From Acidobacteriota bacterium (GTDB taxonomy: Bacteria > Acidobacteriota > Thermoanaerobaculia > Multivoradales > Multivoraceae): a DNA stretch of 64,000 nt. The position numbers were made by a program, and so were the translations under genes. Below the pieces are notes generated by a model. That model searched no databases and was not told the origin of the DNA. It saw nothing but the letters and a program-made list of their open reading frames with translations. The stretch covers positions 124,001 to 188,000 of the forward strand of contig QQVD01000034.1 in the NCBI GenBank assembly GCA_003388555.1, read 5' to 3'. Below, one piece after another: positions 53,497-61,912 of the stretch (positions are counted from its first letter, which is position 1; each line of letters starts with the position of its first letter).

Positions 53497-54513
53497 TCAG
53501 GCCAGGCTGCCGCCGCAGCTGCTGCCGGCGCCTGCGGTGCAGCCGTAGCAGTGGTCGCCGGTGACGATGCGGCGACCGGCGAGATCCTCGGCGCTGACGT
53601 CCCACAGGCGCAGGTGCTCAGGATCGGCCATGTCGAGGTCGAGCGCGCGGTTGAAGTCGCAGTCGGACAGCCGGCCCTGCGAGTCGACGTGGATCTGGTG
53701 GCGGCACATCAGTCCCTCGACGGTCGAGGGGTTGAACGCGGTGACCAGCAGGTCGAGGTACTGCTCGAGCTGGCCGGCGCGCTCGAGGTCGGCGCGCCAA
53801 CGCTTGATCGGCATGTTGGTGATCGTCCACAGCTGGTCGAAGACGAGACCGAAACGCTCCTTGAGCTCGCGTCGGTAGTCTTCCTGCAGGCTCGCCTCGG
53901 GTGGCGGCAGGTGCGGGCCGTTCGGGTTGTAGACCAGGTTGAGCGGCAGCTCGGGGTCGCTGCCGTAGCCGACCTCGTTGAGCCGGCGCAGCCCCTCGAC
54001 CGAGGCGTCGTAGGCGCCGCGTCCACGCTGGTGGTTGACGTTGTCCTCGAGGTAGCAGGGCATCGAGGCCACCACCTCGACACGGTGCTCGGCGAGGAAG
54101 GCGGGGATCCAGTCGTAGGTGGCGCCGGTGCGGCGGTCCCGATGCACGATGATCGTGGGGTTGCAGCGGTCCATCACGTGCAGGCCGCGCTGCCGGGCTC
54201 CACGCACCAGATCGCGGAAATGGGGGTTCATCTCGGCCGAGCCGCCGGTGATGTCGACCGTGCGCACTCCGGGGTTCTCGTCGAGCCACGAGAGGATCCG
54301 CTGCACCGTCTCGCGGCTCATGTTCTCGTGGCCGCCGAGACGCTTCGGTCCCGACTCGACGTGACAGTGCCGGCAGGCGAGGTTGCACACCAGGCCGATG
54401 TTGATCTGCAGCGTCGTCAGCTCGGCCGCGGCGCGCAGGACGTCGCCGGTGTGCTGCTCGACGGTGCGGTGGAAGGCGCGTTCGGGGAGGACGGGAAGCG
54501 GTAGGGCGGTCAT
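53497..54513 (-). CDS. arsS: Radical SAM protein, arsenosugar-biosynthesis ArsS-like
   Basis: A 338-residue radical SAM enzyme. The 4Fe-4S site is C-x3-C-x2-C in GLVCNLACRHCHVESGPKR, followed by VDITGGSAEMNPHF. The C-terminal half has the ArsS/DUF3641 features LNLVYNPNGPHLPP, TITNMPIKRW, GLMCRHQIHVDSQG, CDFN and the cysteine-rich end HCYGCTAGAGSSCGG. ArsS builds 5'-deoxy-5'-dimethylarsinoyl-adenosine from dimethylarsenite. Usually arsM is nearby; here none of the adjacent methyltransferases is clearly ArsM, so the function may differ. Confidence 0.83.
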   Translation of the reverse strand: MTALPLPVLPERAFHRTVEQHTGDVLRAAAELTTLQINIGLVCNLACRHCHVESGPKRLGGHENMSRETVQRILSWLDENPGVRTVDITGGSAEMNPHFRDLVRGARQRGLHVMDRCNPTIIVHRDRRTGATYDWIPAFLAEHRVEVVASMPCYLEDNVNHQRGRGAYDASVEGLRRLNEVGYGSDPELPLNLVYNPNGPHLPPPEASLQEDYRRELKERFGLVFDQLWTITNMPIKRWRADLERAGQLEQYLDLLVTAFNPSTVEGLMCRHQIHVDSQGRLSDCDFNRALDLDMADPEHLRLWDVSAEDLAGRRIVTGDHCYGCTAGAGSSCGGSLA

Positions 54514-54622
54514 CTTGGAGCTCGAGCTCGTGGTCGGATCGTAGCCGGGGAGAGGACCGCCCGGGGTGTGCGCGGCCGGGATCCTCGGGGGCCGCCTCGG
54601 TGCACCGGGTGCCCATGAGACG

Positions 54623-54660
54623 ACAAAGCCCCCGGCAGGACGTCGGCCTGCACGGGGGCT
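54623..54660 (-). terminator. Intrinsic terminator of the IPTL-anchored protein gene
   Basis: AGCCCCCG (54627-54634) pairs with CGGGGGCT (54653-54660), extended by GCAGG/CCTGC across a one-base bulge. On the minus strand the hairpin is followed by TTTGT. It lies about 67 bp beyond the stop codon at 54728. Confidence 0.75.
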
Positions 54661-54727
54661 TACGGAACCGGTCAGCCTGCGGATGCTTCGACCGTCAGCC
54701 GGTCGGCCGCGGGCACTGACGACCTGG

Positions 54728-55426
54728 TCAGCTGCGCAGCTTGAGCACCGCGATCGCCGCCAGCACGCTGCCGAGCAGCAGCAGGCCCCAGGTCGAGGCG
54801 GTGGGGATCTCGAGGATGTTCACCTGCGGTGCCACGGTGAGGGTGATGTCGTCGACCGAGTAGTTGGTGACGCCGCCGCCGGCGTTGACGCTGACGAACT
54901 CGATGGTGTGCACACCGCCGTCGGCGTAGGCACTGATGTCGACGCTCGCCGGCACGTAGGTCACGATGCCGCGGTCGGTCTCACACGCGTCGCTCCATAC
55001 CTCGTTGCCATCGACCTCGACCGCCAGCGAGTCGCCGTCGGTGCCGCAGGTGCCGAGCCAGAAGTAGAAGTCGAGCTGGGCGGTGGAGTTGTCGGAGATC
55101 TGCACCGCCTGCGAGACGCTGCCGACCTCGGGCGACGAGGTGCCGCCGAACCAGGCCCACCAGAGCCCGGTGCGGGGACCTGCGGTGCCTCCGCCGTTGC
55201 CGCACCCGGCCTCGGTGCAGAGGGGGCTGCCGAAGTTGGTCGAGGCCTCGGTCCAGGACGGGCTGGGCGAGCCGGCCTCGAACGAGCCGTCCTCGATCAT
55301 GTCGACGGGGATGCCGCGCGGGCCGGGCGGCGGGACGACCACGGCGCTCGCCGGGTCGCGGTGCTGCGCCGCGACGGCGCCGGCGAGGCAGAGGGTGACG
55401 ATGCAGGCGATCGAAGCGGTGCGCAT
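54728..55426 (-). CDS. Secreted protein with IPTL-type C-terminal sorting segment
   Basis: A 232-residue exported protein. It has a signal peptide (ACIVTLCLAGAVAAQ), a beta-sandwich-like body (about 40-195) with DGSFEAGSPSPSWTEAS, GLWWAWFGGTSS and DDITLTV, then the C-terminal EIPTASTWGLLLLG, a transmembrane helix and a basic end (LKLRS). That tail resembles IPTL-CTERM segments (IPTLSxWGL, helix, basic cluster), thought to be recognised by an exosortase/archaeosortase-like enzyme for cell-envelope sorting. AGGAGAG precedes ATG 55426. No sortase gene is in the window. The body likely binds ligand or matrix material; function unknown. Confidence 0.75.
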   Translation of the reverse strand: MRTASIACIVTLCLAGAVAAQHRDPASAVVVPPPGPRGIPVDMIEDGSFEAGSPSPSWTEASTNFGSPLCTEAGCGNGGGTAGPRTGLWWAWFGGTSSPEVGSVSQAVQISDNSTAQLDFYFWLGTCGTDGDSLAVEVDGNEVWSDACETDRGIVTYVPASVDISAYADGGVHTIEFVSVNAGGGVTNYSVDDITLTVAPQVNILEIPTASTWGLLLLGSVLAAIAVLKLRS

Positions 55427-55682
55427 GAAGTCTCTCCTGGGAGGGGCCGAGACGGGAGTTCGTTCGGCGGTGCCCGATGGGTCCCCGTTGGGCTGCCGGT
55501 CACAGGTGGAGCATGCGTGCCACATCCACTCCACCGCGACCGCTCAGCGCTCGGGGCGGCGCGAAGGTTAGCCGATGCCGAGCCTGCTCCGCCAGAGCAC
55601 CAAACGGCGCCGGGTGTCGACGCCGCCGCGCCCGCATGGCTCGGCTTTTCGTTCGGCCTGCACCAGCCACTAGACTGGCGCG

Positions 55683-56612
55683 ATGGCCGAGCCTGTCGCT
55701 CCGCGTGCTGCCGCGCCCCCGCCGCAGCCGCCTCCCCTCGCCGACTGCTTCTTCTACCACTCCGTCGAGCTTCCCGGATCGGGTCGGCAGACCGGCCAGT
55801 GGGACCTCGAGCCGCACCTGAAGGAGTACTGGGCGGGGGTGCGTTTCGGCGCGCAGCAGGTGCTGGAGATCGGTCCGGCGAGTGGATACCTGACCTCGGA
55901 GCTGGAGCGTCGCGGCGCCCGGGTGACGGCTTTGGAGCTCGCCGCCGGCGAGATGTGGGACGTGGTGCCGTTCGCGGGCTGGGCCGAGAGCGCTCAAGCG
56001 GAGTTCGTGGCGGCCCGCGGTCGCCTGCAGCGCCGCCTGCTGGCGAGCTTCTGGCGCACCCACGCCGAGCTCGAGCTGTCGGCGCGCCTCTTCCTCGGCA
56101 GCGTCTATCGGTTGTCCGACGCTCTCGGCGAGTTCGACATCGCCACCGTCTGCGCCGTCCTGCTGCATCTGCGCGATCCCCTCTCTGCCCTCGAGCAGGT
56201 GGCCTCACGGACGCGCGAGCGCGTGGTCGTCACCGAGGCGATCCCCGGTGAGATCCTGCCCGAGCGGTGCGTCGAGGCACTGATCGCGGCGAACCGCTCG
56301 GGTGACGGTGCCGAGCTGCGCAACGAAGTGGCTCGACTCGATCCGGGAGATCTCCGCGACCCCGGCGCCCTGCTCCTGCGCCCGGATGCGAAGACCCTGA
56401 GCCCGAAGGAGACCTGGTGGTCGCTCACGCCCCGGCTGGTCGCGGCCTGGCTGGGGGTGCTCGGGTTCGAGGTCGAGGCGCAGCGCCTCTTCGTGCTCGA
56501 GCACGACTCCACCTACGCCTTCCACAAGCCGCCGGGGCACCAGGACCGACGCACCTTCCATCCCTACTTCTCGCTGTCGGCGCGGCGCATGCCGTCCGTG
56601 GCGGAGGGCTGA
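55683..56612 (+). CDS. SAM-dependent methyltransferase
   Basis: A 309-residue methyltransferase. Motif I reads VLEIGPASGYLTSELERRGA, strand 2 ends in VTALEL, and motif IV is FDIATVCAVLLHLRDPLSAL, followed by VVVTEAIPG. The N-terminal PPLADCFFYHSVELPG and the later YAFHKPPGH-like C-terminus resemble DUF1698/CmoB-like and sugar or peptide methyltransferases. It has a proline-rich 18-residue start. Single gene; substrate unknown. The 256 bp before it hold promoters for two divergent genes, with nothing else recognisable. Confidence 0.78.
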   Translation: MAEPVAPRAAAPPPQPPPLADCFFYHSVELPGSGRQTGQWDLEPHLKEYWAGVRFGAQQVLEIGPASGYLTSELERRGARVTALELAAGEMWDVVPFAGWAESAQAEFVAARGRLQRRLLASFWRTHAELELSARLFLGSVYRLSDALGEFDIATVCAVLLHLRDPLSALEQVASRTRERVVVTEAIPGEILPERCVEALIAANRSGDGAELRNEVARLDPGDLRDPGALLLRPDAKTLSPKETWWSLTPRLVAAWLGVLGFEVEAQRLFVLEHDSTYAFHKPPGHQDRRTFHPYFSLSARRMPSVAEG

Positions 56613-56717
56613 GTCCGGCGATCCGCTGGCGGTCGGCGATGGGGCCACCGGCCCGTCGCCGATCCCGGCCAGCCAGTGCACCGGCGAGTGGAGCGTCGGG
56701 TGGCGAGCTGACTCCGG

Positions 56718-57020
56718 TCAGGCGTTGCGCTCGCGGATCGCCGCAACCAACTCCTCCTTGTGCATCGAGCTGCGGCCTTCGATGTCGAGCTCCGCGGCGC
56801 GGTTGCGCAGCTCCGGCACGGTGCGCTCCTCGAGAGGGCTGTTGGGGTTGCCGGTGCCCTGGGTGGTCACGTTGTCGGTGCGGCCCTCCTCGCGGCGAGT
56901 CTTGTTCACGGTGCGCGCGGCGATCTCCTCGGCGCGCTCCTCGGACTTGCCGTCCTCTCGCAGCGACTGCTTGATGTGCTCGTACTGTCTTTCGTCCTTG
57001 TCGCTCCAGCTCTTCGGCAT
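56718..57020 (-). CDS. Small Rho-N domain protein
   Basis: A 100-residue hydrophilic protein. The N-terminal part MPKSWSDKDERQYEHIKQSL and EERAEEIAARTVNKTRREEG is typical of a small family often annotated as Rho termination factor-like; the C-terminal ~35 residues (ERTVPELRNRAAELDIEGRS, then MHKEELVAAI) form a SAP/Rho-N helix-loop-helix that may bind nucleic acid. AAAGGAGAAG sits just before the ATG, one of the strongest ribosome sites in the window, suggesting high expression. Role unproven; stress or plasmid-like functions have been suggested for homologues. Confidence 0.8.
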   Translation of the reverse strand: MPKSWSDKDERQYEHIKQSLREDGKSEERAEEIAARTVNKTRREEGRTDNVTTQGTGNPNSPLEERTVPELRNRAAELDIEGRSSMHKEELVAAIRERNA

Positions 57021-57229
57021 CTTCTTCTCCTTTCGGTCGATCGTGTTGCGTCGTCCTCTGCGGTCGGTAGCGGCCCTCAGACGCAGGAAACGCCGCCGGC
57101 CCGGCGATTCGTCCGAATCGTCTGGGGCTCGGCGGCGCTGCCGTACCGCTCACTCAGCGGCCATGGCAGTGGTCTTCACTGCGGCACGGCGAGGGAGCGA
57201 GGGAACTCCGTGGACAGGAGACCCGCAGG

Positions 57230-58018
57230 TCAGCTGTCCTGAGCGCTGCGGATCACCTTGGCGTGGATGAAGGTGCCGCCACGGTGGAAGTCCACCGCGA
57301 CCTGCTTGCCCATCTCGAGCTCGGTGACGGTCTCGGTCTGCGGCAGCAGGCGGACCACCCGCGGTCCGACCACGGTGTCGAGCACGATGGCGCTCTCCTT
57401 CACCTCGGTGATGGTGCCCATCAGGGTGTAGGCGTTGGGCCCCGGACCCGGCTTGGAGCGGGTCGAGAGGGCGGCATTCTGCACCGCACGGGGATCGTCG
57501 GTCTCCGGCGCGTCGCGACGCCAGTCCTTGGATCGCTCAGCGCTCTGCGAGTGCTTCTGGGAGCGATCCATCGCCATCTTCTCGTTCGCCTCGACATCCA
57601 CGGGGTGGATTCCGAAGCCGTGCACGATCAGCCAGCTGGCACCGTCGACTCCGGTGATGAAGTCGTTCGGGTCGTACCAGACCTGAACCCGGTTGCCGGT
57701 CAGGATGTCATCGGCGAACTCGGTGGTCTCGGGGATCACGAAGGTCATCGTGCCTTCGTCGTGGGTGCGCAGGGTGAACGTCGGATGGTCGACGGTGGTG
57801 ACGTAGCCGAGGGCGCGCTCGTCGTCCTCGTCGATCGAGTTGCGCCAGTGATCGGACAGCTCGATGTGCCACTCGTCCTGCTTCTCGGCCTTCTCGTCCT
57901 TGTCGGTCGGCGTCGTCGCGAAGGCCGGAACGGCGGCGACGAGGAATGCGCCGAGCACCGTGGCGAGGGCGCTCGTGTATCGGTGTCTGCGGGATTTCGA
58001 TTGCAGTCTCTTCTTCAT
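57230..58018 (-). CDS. Secreted protein of unknown function
   Basis: A 262-residue exported protein. The signal peptide is clear: MKKRLQSKSRRHRYTSALAT followed by VLGAFLVAAVPAFA. The mature part begins with a charged Lys/Glu stretch and has two beta-barrel-like repeats, about 90-150 (GYVTTVDHPTFTLRTHDEGT, GNRVQVWYD) and 205-260 (MGTITEVKESAIVLDTVVG, GKQVAVDFHRGG), each resembling the OB-like DUF5666 fold. A histidine/glutamate-rich helix lies between. No enzyme motif is seen. The 278 bp upstream to the next gene contain nothing I can name. Confidence 0.65.
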   Translation of the reverse strand: MKKRLQSKSRRHRYTSALATVLGAFLVAAVPAFATTPTDKDEKAEKQDEWHIELSDHWRNSIDEDDERALGYVTTVDHPTFTLRTHDEGTMTFVIPETTEFADDILTGNRVQVWYDPNDFITGVDGASWLIVHGFGIHPVDVEANEKMAMDRSQKHSQSAERSKDWRRDAPETDDPRAVQNAALSTRSKPGPGPNAYTLMGTITEVKESAIVLDTVVGPRVVRLLPQTETVTELEMGKQVAVDFHRGGTFIHAKVIRSAQDS

Positions 58019-58296
58019 CGTCTTCTCGGGATCTCCTCTCTGGAGTTTCTCGGATCGTCTCTCGAATCGCCCGTTGGCCGCTGGCGGAAGAATCTCCGTC
58101 GTGTGGCGGCGGCAGGGCAAGGTGCGGTTATAGAGGTGCAACGGGAGTGCCAGTACCGATCGCTCGCAGAGAGCCACGGATGGCGCGGTTCTGGGCCACA
58201 CTCCGGGCTGCCCCGGTGGAGCCAGGGTTGCGCTGCCATCGGATCCCGACGGGTAGATCTGACCACCGGATCCGAAGTGATTGCGGGGCAGGAGGC

Positions 58297-59388
58297 TCAG
58301 GACGCCGGAGCGCGCTCGGAGAGGAGGTCCAGGGTCTCGAAGAAGGCTTCGATCTCGGACCTGTGGTGCTCTCCCATCAGGCAGATCTGGATGAGGTTGC
58401 GGTGGCGCAGATACTCGGACCGGTAGCTGAGATGCAGGCCACGGCGGGCGAGCGCGTCGCCCAGCTCGAGGGAGGCCGTGCCCTGTGGCAGCTCCACCGT
58501 GGTGACCGCCGGCGAGCTCGCGGCCAACGGCGTCAGGGGGGTGAGACCGCGCCGCTCGAGAGCGTCGTGGATCGAGGCCGCGAGCTCCCGGGTCGCCTGC
58601 CAACGGGGCTCGACGGTGCAACGGCCGCCGGACTGGAAGCGCGACAGGGCCGCTTCCAAAGCGCCGACCAGGTTGCTGGACTGCGTGAAGGGCACCGTTG
58701 GCGACTGCGCGTGGGCGCCGAGATCGAGAGAGCGCGGTAGCCGAGAGTCGGACCCGATCGGGCGCGAGTGGAAGACCATGGCCAGGCCGGCGAAGGAAGC
58801 GAGCGCCTTACCGCTCACCGCCGTGGCGAAGGCGATTCCCGAGAGATCGATCGGCACCGCTCCCACCGAGCTGATGCAGTCGAGCACGAGATCGGCGTGA
58901 TGACTCTCGGCGAGACGCCGCAGCGGGTCGAGGTCGTGCAGCCTGCCGGTCGAGGTCTCGCAGTGCACACTCCAGATCCAGCGGATCTCGGGGTGCTCCT
59001 CGAGCAGGCGTCGGGCAGTCACGAAGTCGTGGTCGCTCCCCCATCTGGCCTGCGCTTCGTGGAACTCCAGGCCGGCCCGTCGGGCGTGGTCGCAGAGTCT
59101 GTGGCCGAACTCGCCAGCGTGGAGGACGAGCCCGATCTCGCCCCGCAGCGCCAGCTGTGCCGCCACCGTGTCGTTGGCCGCGGTGCCCGAACCGACGAAC
59201 ACCTGCACGTTCGCAGCTCCGGTGAGCTTGCACAGGATCCGGCGACAACGCTCGAGGCGGTCGACGAACTCGGGGCTGCGGTGCGAGATGGGTGCTTCGC
59301 CCATGGCGCGCCGCACGCTTGGATGAAGCAGGGGCGGACCGGGGAGCAGGGACACGCCTCCAGCCCTTGTCGAGAGGGGAGGCGTCAT
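58297..59388 (-). CDS. Class V aminotransferase
   Basis: A 363-residue PLP enzyme of the alanine-glyoxylate / serine-pyruvate aminotransferase group. It starts with GGVSLLPGPPLLHPSVRRAM and HRSPEFVDRLERCR; VFVGSGTAANDTVAAQ binds the cofactor phosphate, VHCETSTGRLHDL and LVLDCISSVGAVPIDL hold the PLP-ring Asp, and the Schiff-base Lys is in ATAVSGKALASFAGLAMV. ATG 59388 overlaps the stop of the upstream GNAT gene (ATGA), so the two enzymes are made together and probably act on one substrate. Confidence 0.85.
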   Translation of the reverse strand: MTPPLSTRAGGVSLLPGPPLLHPSVRRAMGEAPISHRSPEFVDRLERCRRILCKLTGAANVQVFVGSGTAANDTVAAQLALRGEIGLVLHAGEFGHRLCDHARRAGLEFHEAQARWGSDHDFVTARRLLEEHPEIRWIWSVHCETSTGRLHDLDPLRRLAESHHADLVLDCISSVGAVPIDLSGIAFATAVSGKALASFAGLAMVFHSRPIGSDSRLPRSLDLGAHAQSPTVPFTQSSNLVGALEAALSRFQSGGRCTVEPRWQATRELAASIHDALERRGLTPLTPLAASSPAVTTVELPQGTASLELGDALARRGLHLSYRSEYLRHRNLIQICLMGEHHRSEIEAFFETLDLLSERAPAS

Positions 59389-60053
59389 CGCAGCCGCCTC
59401 GGCGCCCCGCCCGGGCGCCCGCGCTGTCGGCGGTTTCGTCTCGCCGCGAGGCGCAGTGCGCCCGGATCCAGGCGGTTCCAGTCCACCAACATGGCGGTGT
59501 AGGGCACGCTGGGAGTGCCGATCGGTGGGCCGAAGGGCTCGAAGCCCAGGTGGCGGTAGAGCCACGTCTGTGAGCCGTGGGCCGAGATGACGCCGCCCTC
59601 GATGCCGCGCTCTCGAGCCGTCTCGATGAGCTCCGCGAGGAGCAGGCCGAACACGGCGCCCCCGCGGCTGCGTGGATCGACGGCCAGCAGGCGGACTTCG
59701 CAGAGACCCTCGGTCGCGGGCAGGAAGTGCTCGAGCGGCGCGCCCAGCTTCTCCTCGACCGAGAAGGGCCGGCACTGCGAGATGGCGACCATGCCGACGA
59801 GGTGCTGGCCCTTCAGCGCGATCAGGCAGGTGCTGTGCTCGAGCCGCCGATCGACCAGACGCCGGTCCTCACGCGGCGGGTGTTGGGGGATCTCGGCGGT
59901 GAAGATCCGGTGGTTGAGGCGGTGGATGCGCTCGAAGTCGGCCTCGCTCTCGGCGATGCGCACGCAGAGCTGGTCCCGTTCCCCGGCATGCGCAGTCAAC
60001 GCCAGGCGGTCGGTCGTTGGAGAGGTGCGATCTCGCGCCTCCGGCACCTTCAT
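59385..60053 (-). CDS. GNAT-family acyltransferase
   Basis: A 222-residue GNAT-fold protein. Residues ~28-195 carry the domain: LCVRIAESEADFERIHRLNH, LVGMVAISQCRPFSVEEKLG, the CoA region CEVRLLAVDPRSRGGAVFGL and GVISAHGSQTWLYRHLGFEPFG. The shape and the F..R..F.T-like start recall N-acyl amino acid synthase-type GNATs. ATG 60053 has AGGAGG 7 nt upstream; the reading frame extends further upstream only through the tandem repeat and is not coding there. Coupled to the aminotransferase gene. Confidence 0.82.
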   Translation of the reverse strand: MKVPEARDRTSPTTDRLALTAHAGERDQLCVRIAESEADFERIHRLNHRIFTAEIPQHPPREDRRLVDRRLEHSTCLIALKGQHLVGMVAISQCRPFSVEEKLGAPLEHFLPATEGLCEVRLLAVDPRSRGGAVFGLLLAELIETARERGIEGGVISAHGSQTWLYRHLGFEPFGPPIGTPSVPYTAMLVDWNRLDPGALRLAARRNRRQRGRPGGAPRRLR

Positions 60054-60148
60054 GCTCGGGCCTCCTGTGTCCCCGGGATCGTACTGCCCCGCCGCGGCTG
60101 GCGGTCTCCGCTGCCGCTCGCCAGCCAACCGATGCAACGGGCAGTCCT

Positions 60149-60800
60149 CCACGCCGTGAGCCAGCCAGCTTCGCGCAGGTTCGGCGGACCTGAGCCATGG
60201 TCCTGCGATCTGCTCGAGAATCGGCGAGCTGAGGTGCGGAGGCCTCGGCGCAGAGCCAGCCGGCTTCGGGCAGGTTCGGCGGACCTGAGCCATGGTCCTG
60301 CGATCTGCTCGAGAATCGGCGAGCTGAGGTGCGGACGCCTCGGCGCAGAGCCAGCCGGCTTCGGGCAGGTTCGGCGGACCGCTGGGCGGTCCCGCAATCT
60401 GCTCGAGAAGTGGCGAGCTGAGGCGTGGAGGCCTCGGCGCACCGACAGCCGGCTTCGCGCAGGTTCGGCGGACCGCTGGGCGGTCCGGCGATCTGCTCGA
60501 GAAGTGGCGAGCTGAGGCGTGGAGGCCTCGGCGCACCGACAGCCAGCTTCGGGCAGGTTCGGCGGACCGCTGGGCGGTCCTGCAATCTGCTCGAGAAGCG
60601 GCGAGCTGAGGTGCGGAGGCCTGGGCGCACAGCCAGCCAGCTTCGCGCAGGTTCGGCGGACCGCTGGGCGGTCCTGCGATCTGCTCGAGAAGTGGCGAGC
60701 TGAGGCGTGGAGGCCTCGGCGCACAGCCAGCCAGCTTCGCGCAGGTTCGGCGGACCGCTGGGCGGTCCGGCGATCTGCTCGAGAAGTGGCGAGCTAAGGC
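60149..60800. repeat. Seven-copy ~94-bp intergenic tandem repeat
   Basis: The marker CAGGTTCGGCGGACC recurs at 60176, 60271, 60366, 60460, 60554, 60648 and 60742, giving periods of 95, 95, 94, 94, 94 and 94 bp. Each unit contains an inverted repeat: GGACCGCTGGGCGGTCC in copies 3-7 and GGACC...GGTCC with a different centre in copies 1-2, so the stem is kept while the loop changes. A second short palindromic part is CTCGAGAAGTGGCGAG. The period is not a multiple of three, so the long open frames through it shift frame every unit and are not proteins. It lies between the GNAT start and the end of the LamG gene and so may be in the GNAT leader. Confidence 0.92.
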
Positions 60801-61837
60801 GTGGAGGCACTCCACGCCGCAAGATCGCCAGCTTCGAAACCGTCGGCAAAGATCAGATCCACCAGCCCGACGATCGGCGCGGTGTTCGCCGGATCGACCG
60901 CTGCACTCACCCACTCGCCGTTGCCGGCCACGCCGGCGCGCAGGTCGCCGTCCGGAGAGCCGGCGACGCTGCCGTCCGAGACGACGACGCCAGAGCCCTC
61001 CTCGAGGCGGTACATGCCGACCAGCCCGGGCGACGACGGCTCGACCAGGCGATCCCAGGTCTGGGCGATCTGCGAGGCGCTACGCGCGGTGGACCAGAGG
61101 CGCAGCTCGTCGAAGTAGCCGGCGTACGACGGATAGGCAGGGCCGGCGTCGTGCTTCTCCGCCGCGACGACGAGGTACCAGCCGTAGGGAGTCAGCTGGC
61201 CGGTGCCGCAGTTGCCGGTGACCGGCACGCCGGCGTCGGGGTAGCTGAGATCCTCGAACGAGGTCGGCGAGCTGGTGAAGTCGAGCTGCCCGTCGACGTA
61301 GATCCGCTTGCGGCCGTCCGAGGCGTCACGCACCACCGCGACGTGGTGCCAGGTGTCGTCGAGCACCAGCTCGCTGCCTTCGATGGTGTTCGAGAAGTCG
61401 CCGCCGCCGTCGCCGGTGTCGGTTCCGAAGGCGACCCGGCCTCCGCGGATGCTGACTCCGAAGGCGCGAGCGGTGCCGCACCAGACGTCGCGGTCGAGGA
61501 GGATGTTGCCGTCGATCCAGCTGTAGTCGAAGCTCTCGACGTCGCCGCCGAGACCCGTGCTCTGGTTGTCTTCGAGTCGGCCACGCATCCACCATTCGAT
61601 GGTGAAGTCGCCGTCGCCGACGTCGATCGGTGTGTTGCCGCCGGTGCCCGGCTGGTTGTCGTCGACCGGCAGCAGGATGCGATCCTGCTGGCCGGGAGGG
61701 CCGACGCCGGGGCCGTGGAAGCGCAGGGCGTGCGCGGACGTCTGCGCCGCGCCCGGTCCGACGGAGAGAGCCGGCAGCGAAGCCAGCCAGATCAGCGAGG
61801 CCAGGACGCTCGCCCGCCGGGCTGTGGGGTGTTGCAC
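60794..61837 (-). CDS. Secreted LamG/concanavalin-like protein
   Basis: A 347-residue secreted protein. GTG 61837 gives a signal peptide with core VLASLIWLASLPALS and cleavage near PGAAQ; GTG 61879 is an alternative. The body (about 40-270) is a LamG-type jelly roll: DFTIEWWMRG, DTWHHVAVVRDASDGRKRIY, VDGQLDF and GYFDELRLWSTARSASQIAQ. Such domains bind glycans or protein ligands in a Ca-dependent way. The C-terminus IFADGFEAGDLAAWSASTP matches the tail of the subtilase at 21943. The stop end abuts the tandem repeat. Confidence 0.83.
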   Translation of the reverse strand: MQHPTARRASVLASLIWLASLPALSVGPGAAQTSAHALRFHGPGVGPPGQQDRILLPVDDNQPGTGGNTPIDVGDGDFTIEWWMRGRLEDNQSTGLGGDVESFDYSWIDGNILLDRDVWCGTARAFGVSIRGGRVAFGTDTGDGGGDFSNTIEGSELVLDDTWHHVAVVRDASDGRKRIYVDGQLDFTSSPTSFEDLSYPDAGVPVTGNCGTGQLTPYGWYLVVAAEKHDAGPAYPSYAGYFDELRLWSTARSASQIAQTWDRLVEPSSPGLVGMYRLEEGSGVVVSDGSVAGSPDGDLRAGVAGNGEWVSAAVDPANTAPIVGLVDLIFADGFEAGDLAAWSASTP

Positions 61838-61912
61838 GACTCTCTCAGTGGCCCCGGAGCACAGGTCGAGAGGCCTCACGACGTCCAGATCTGCCAGCGC
61901 CTGCAGCGCAGG

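Noticed and set aside
58120-58140. TATAAC-like -10 box upstream of the secreted protein at 57230
   Set aside because: No -35 element at a proper distance, so not reported as a promoter.
60149-60800. Tandem repeat as a CRISPR array
   Set aside because: Units are contiguous ~94-bp near-copies with no short conserved repeat plus unique spacers, and no cas genes are in the window.
60054-60914. Upstream extension of the GNAT frame and several open frames inside the tandem repeat (repeated SPLLEQIAGPPSGPPNL-type peptide)
   Set aside because: The 94-bp period shifts frame at each unit, so a protein repeat cannot be under selection; the GNAT gene has a good ribosome site at its internal ATG 60053.
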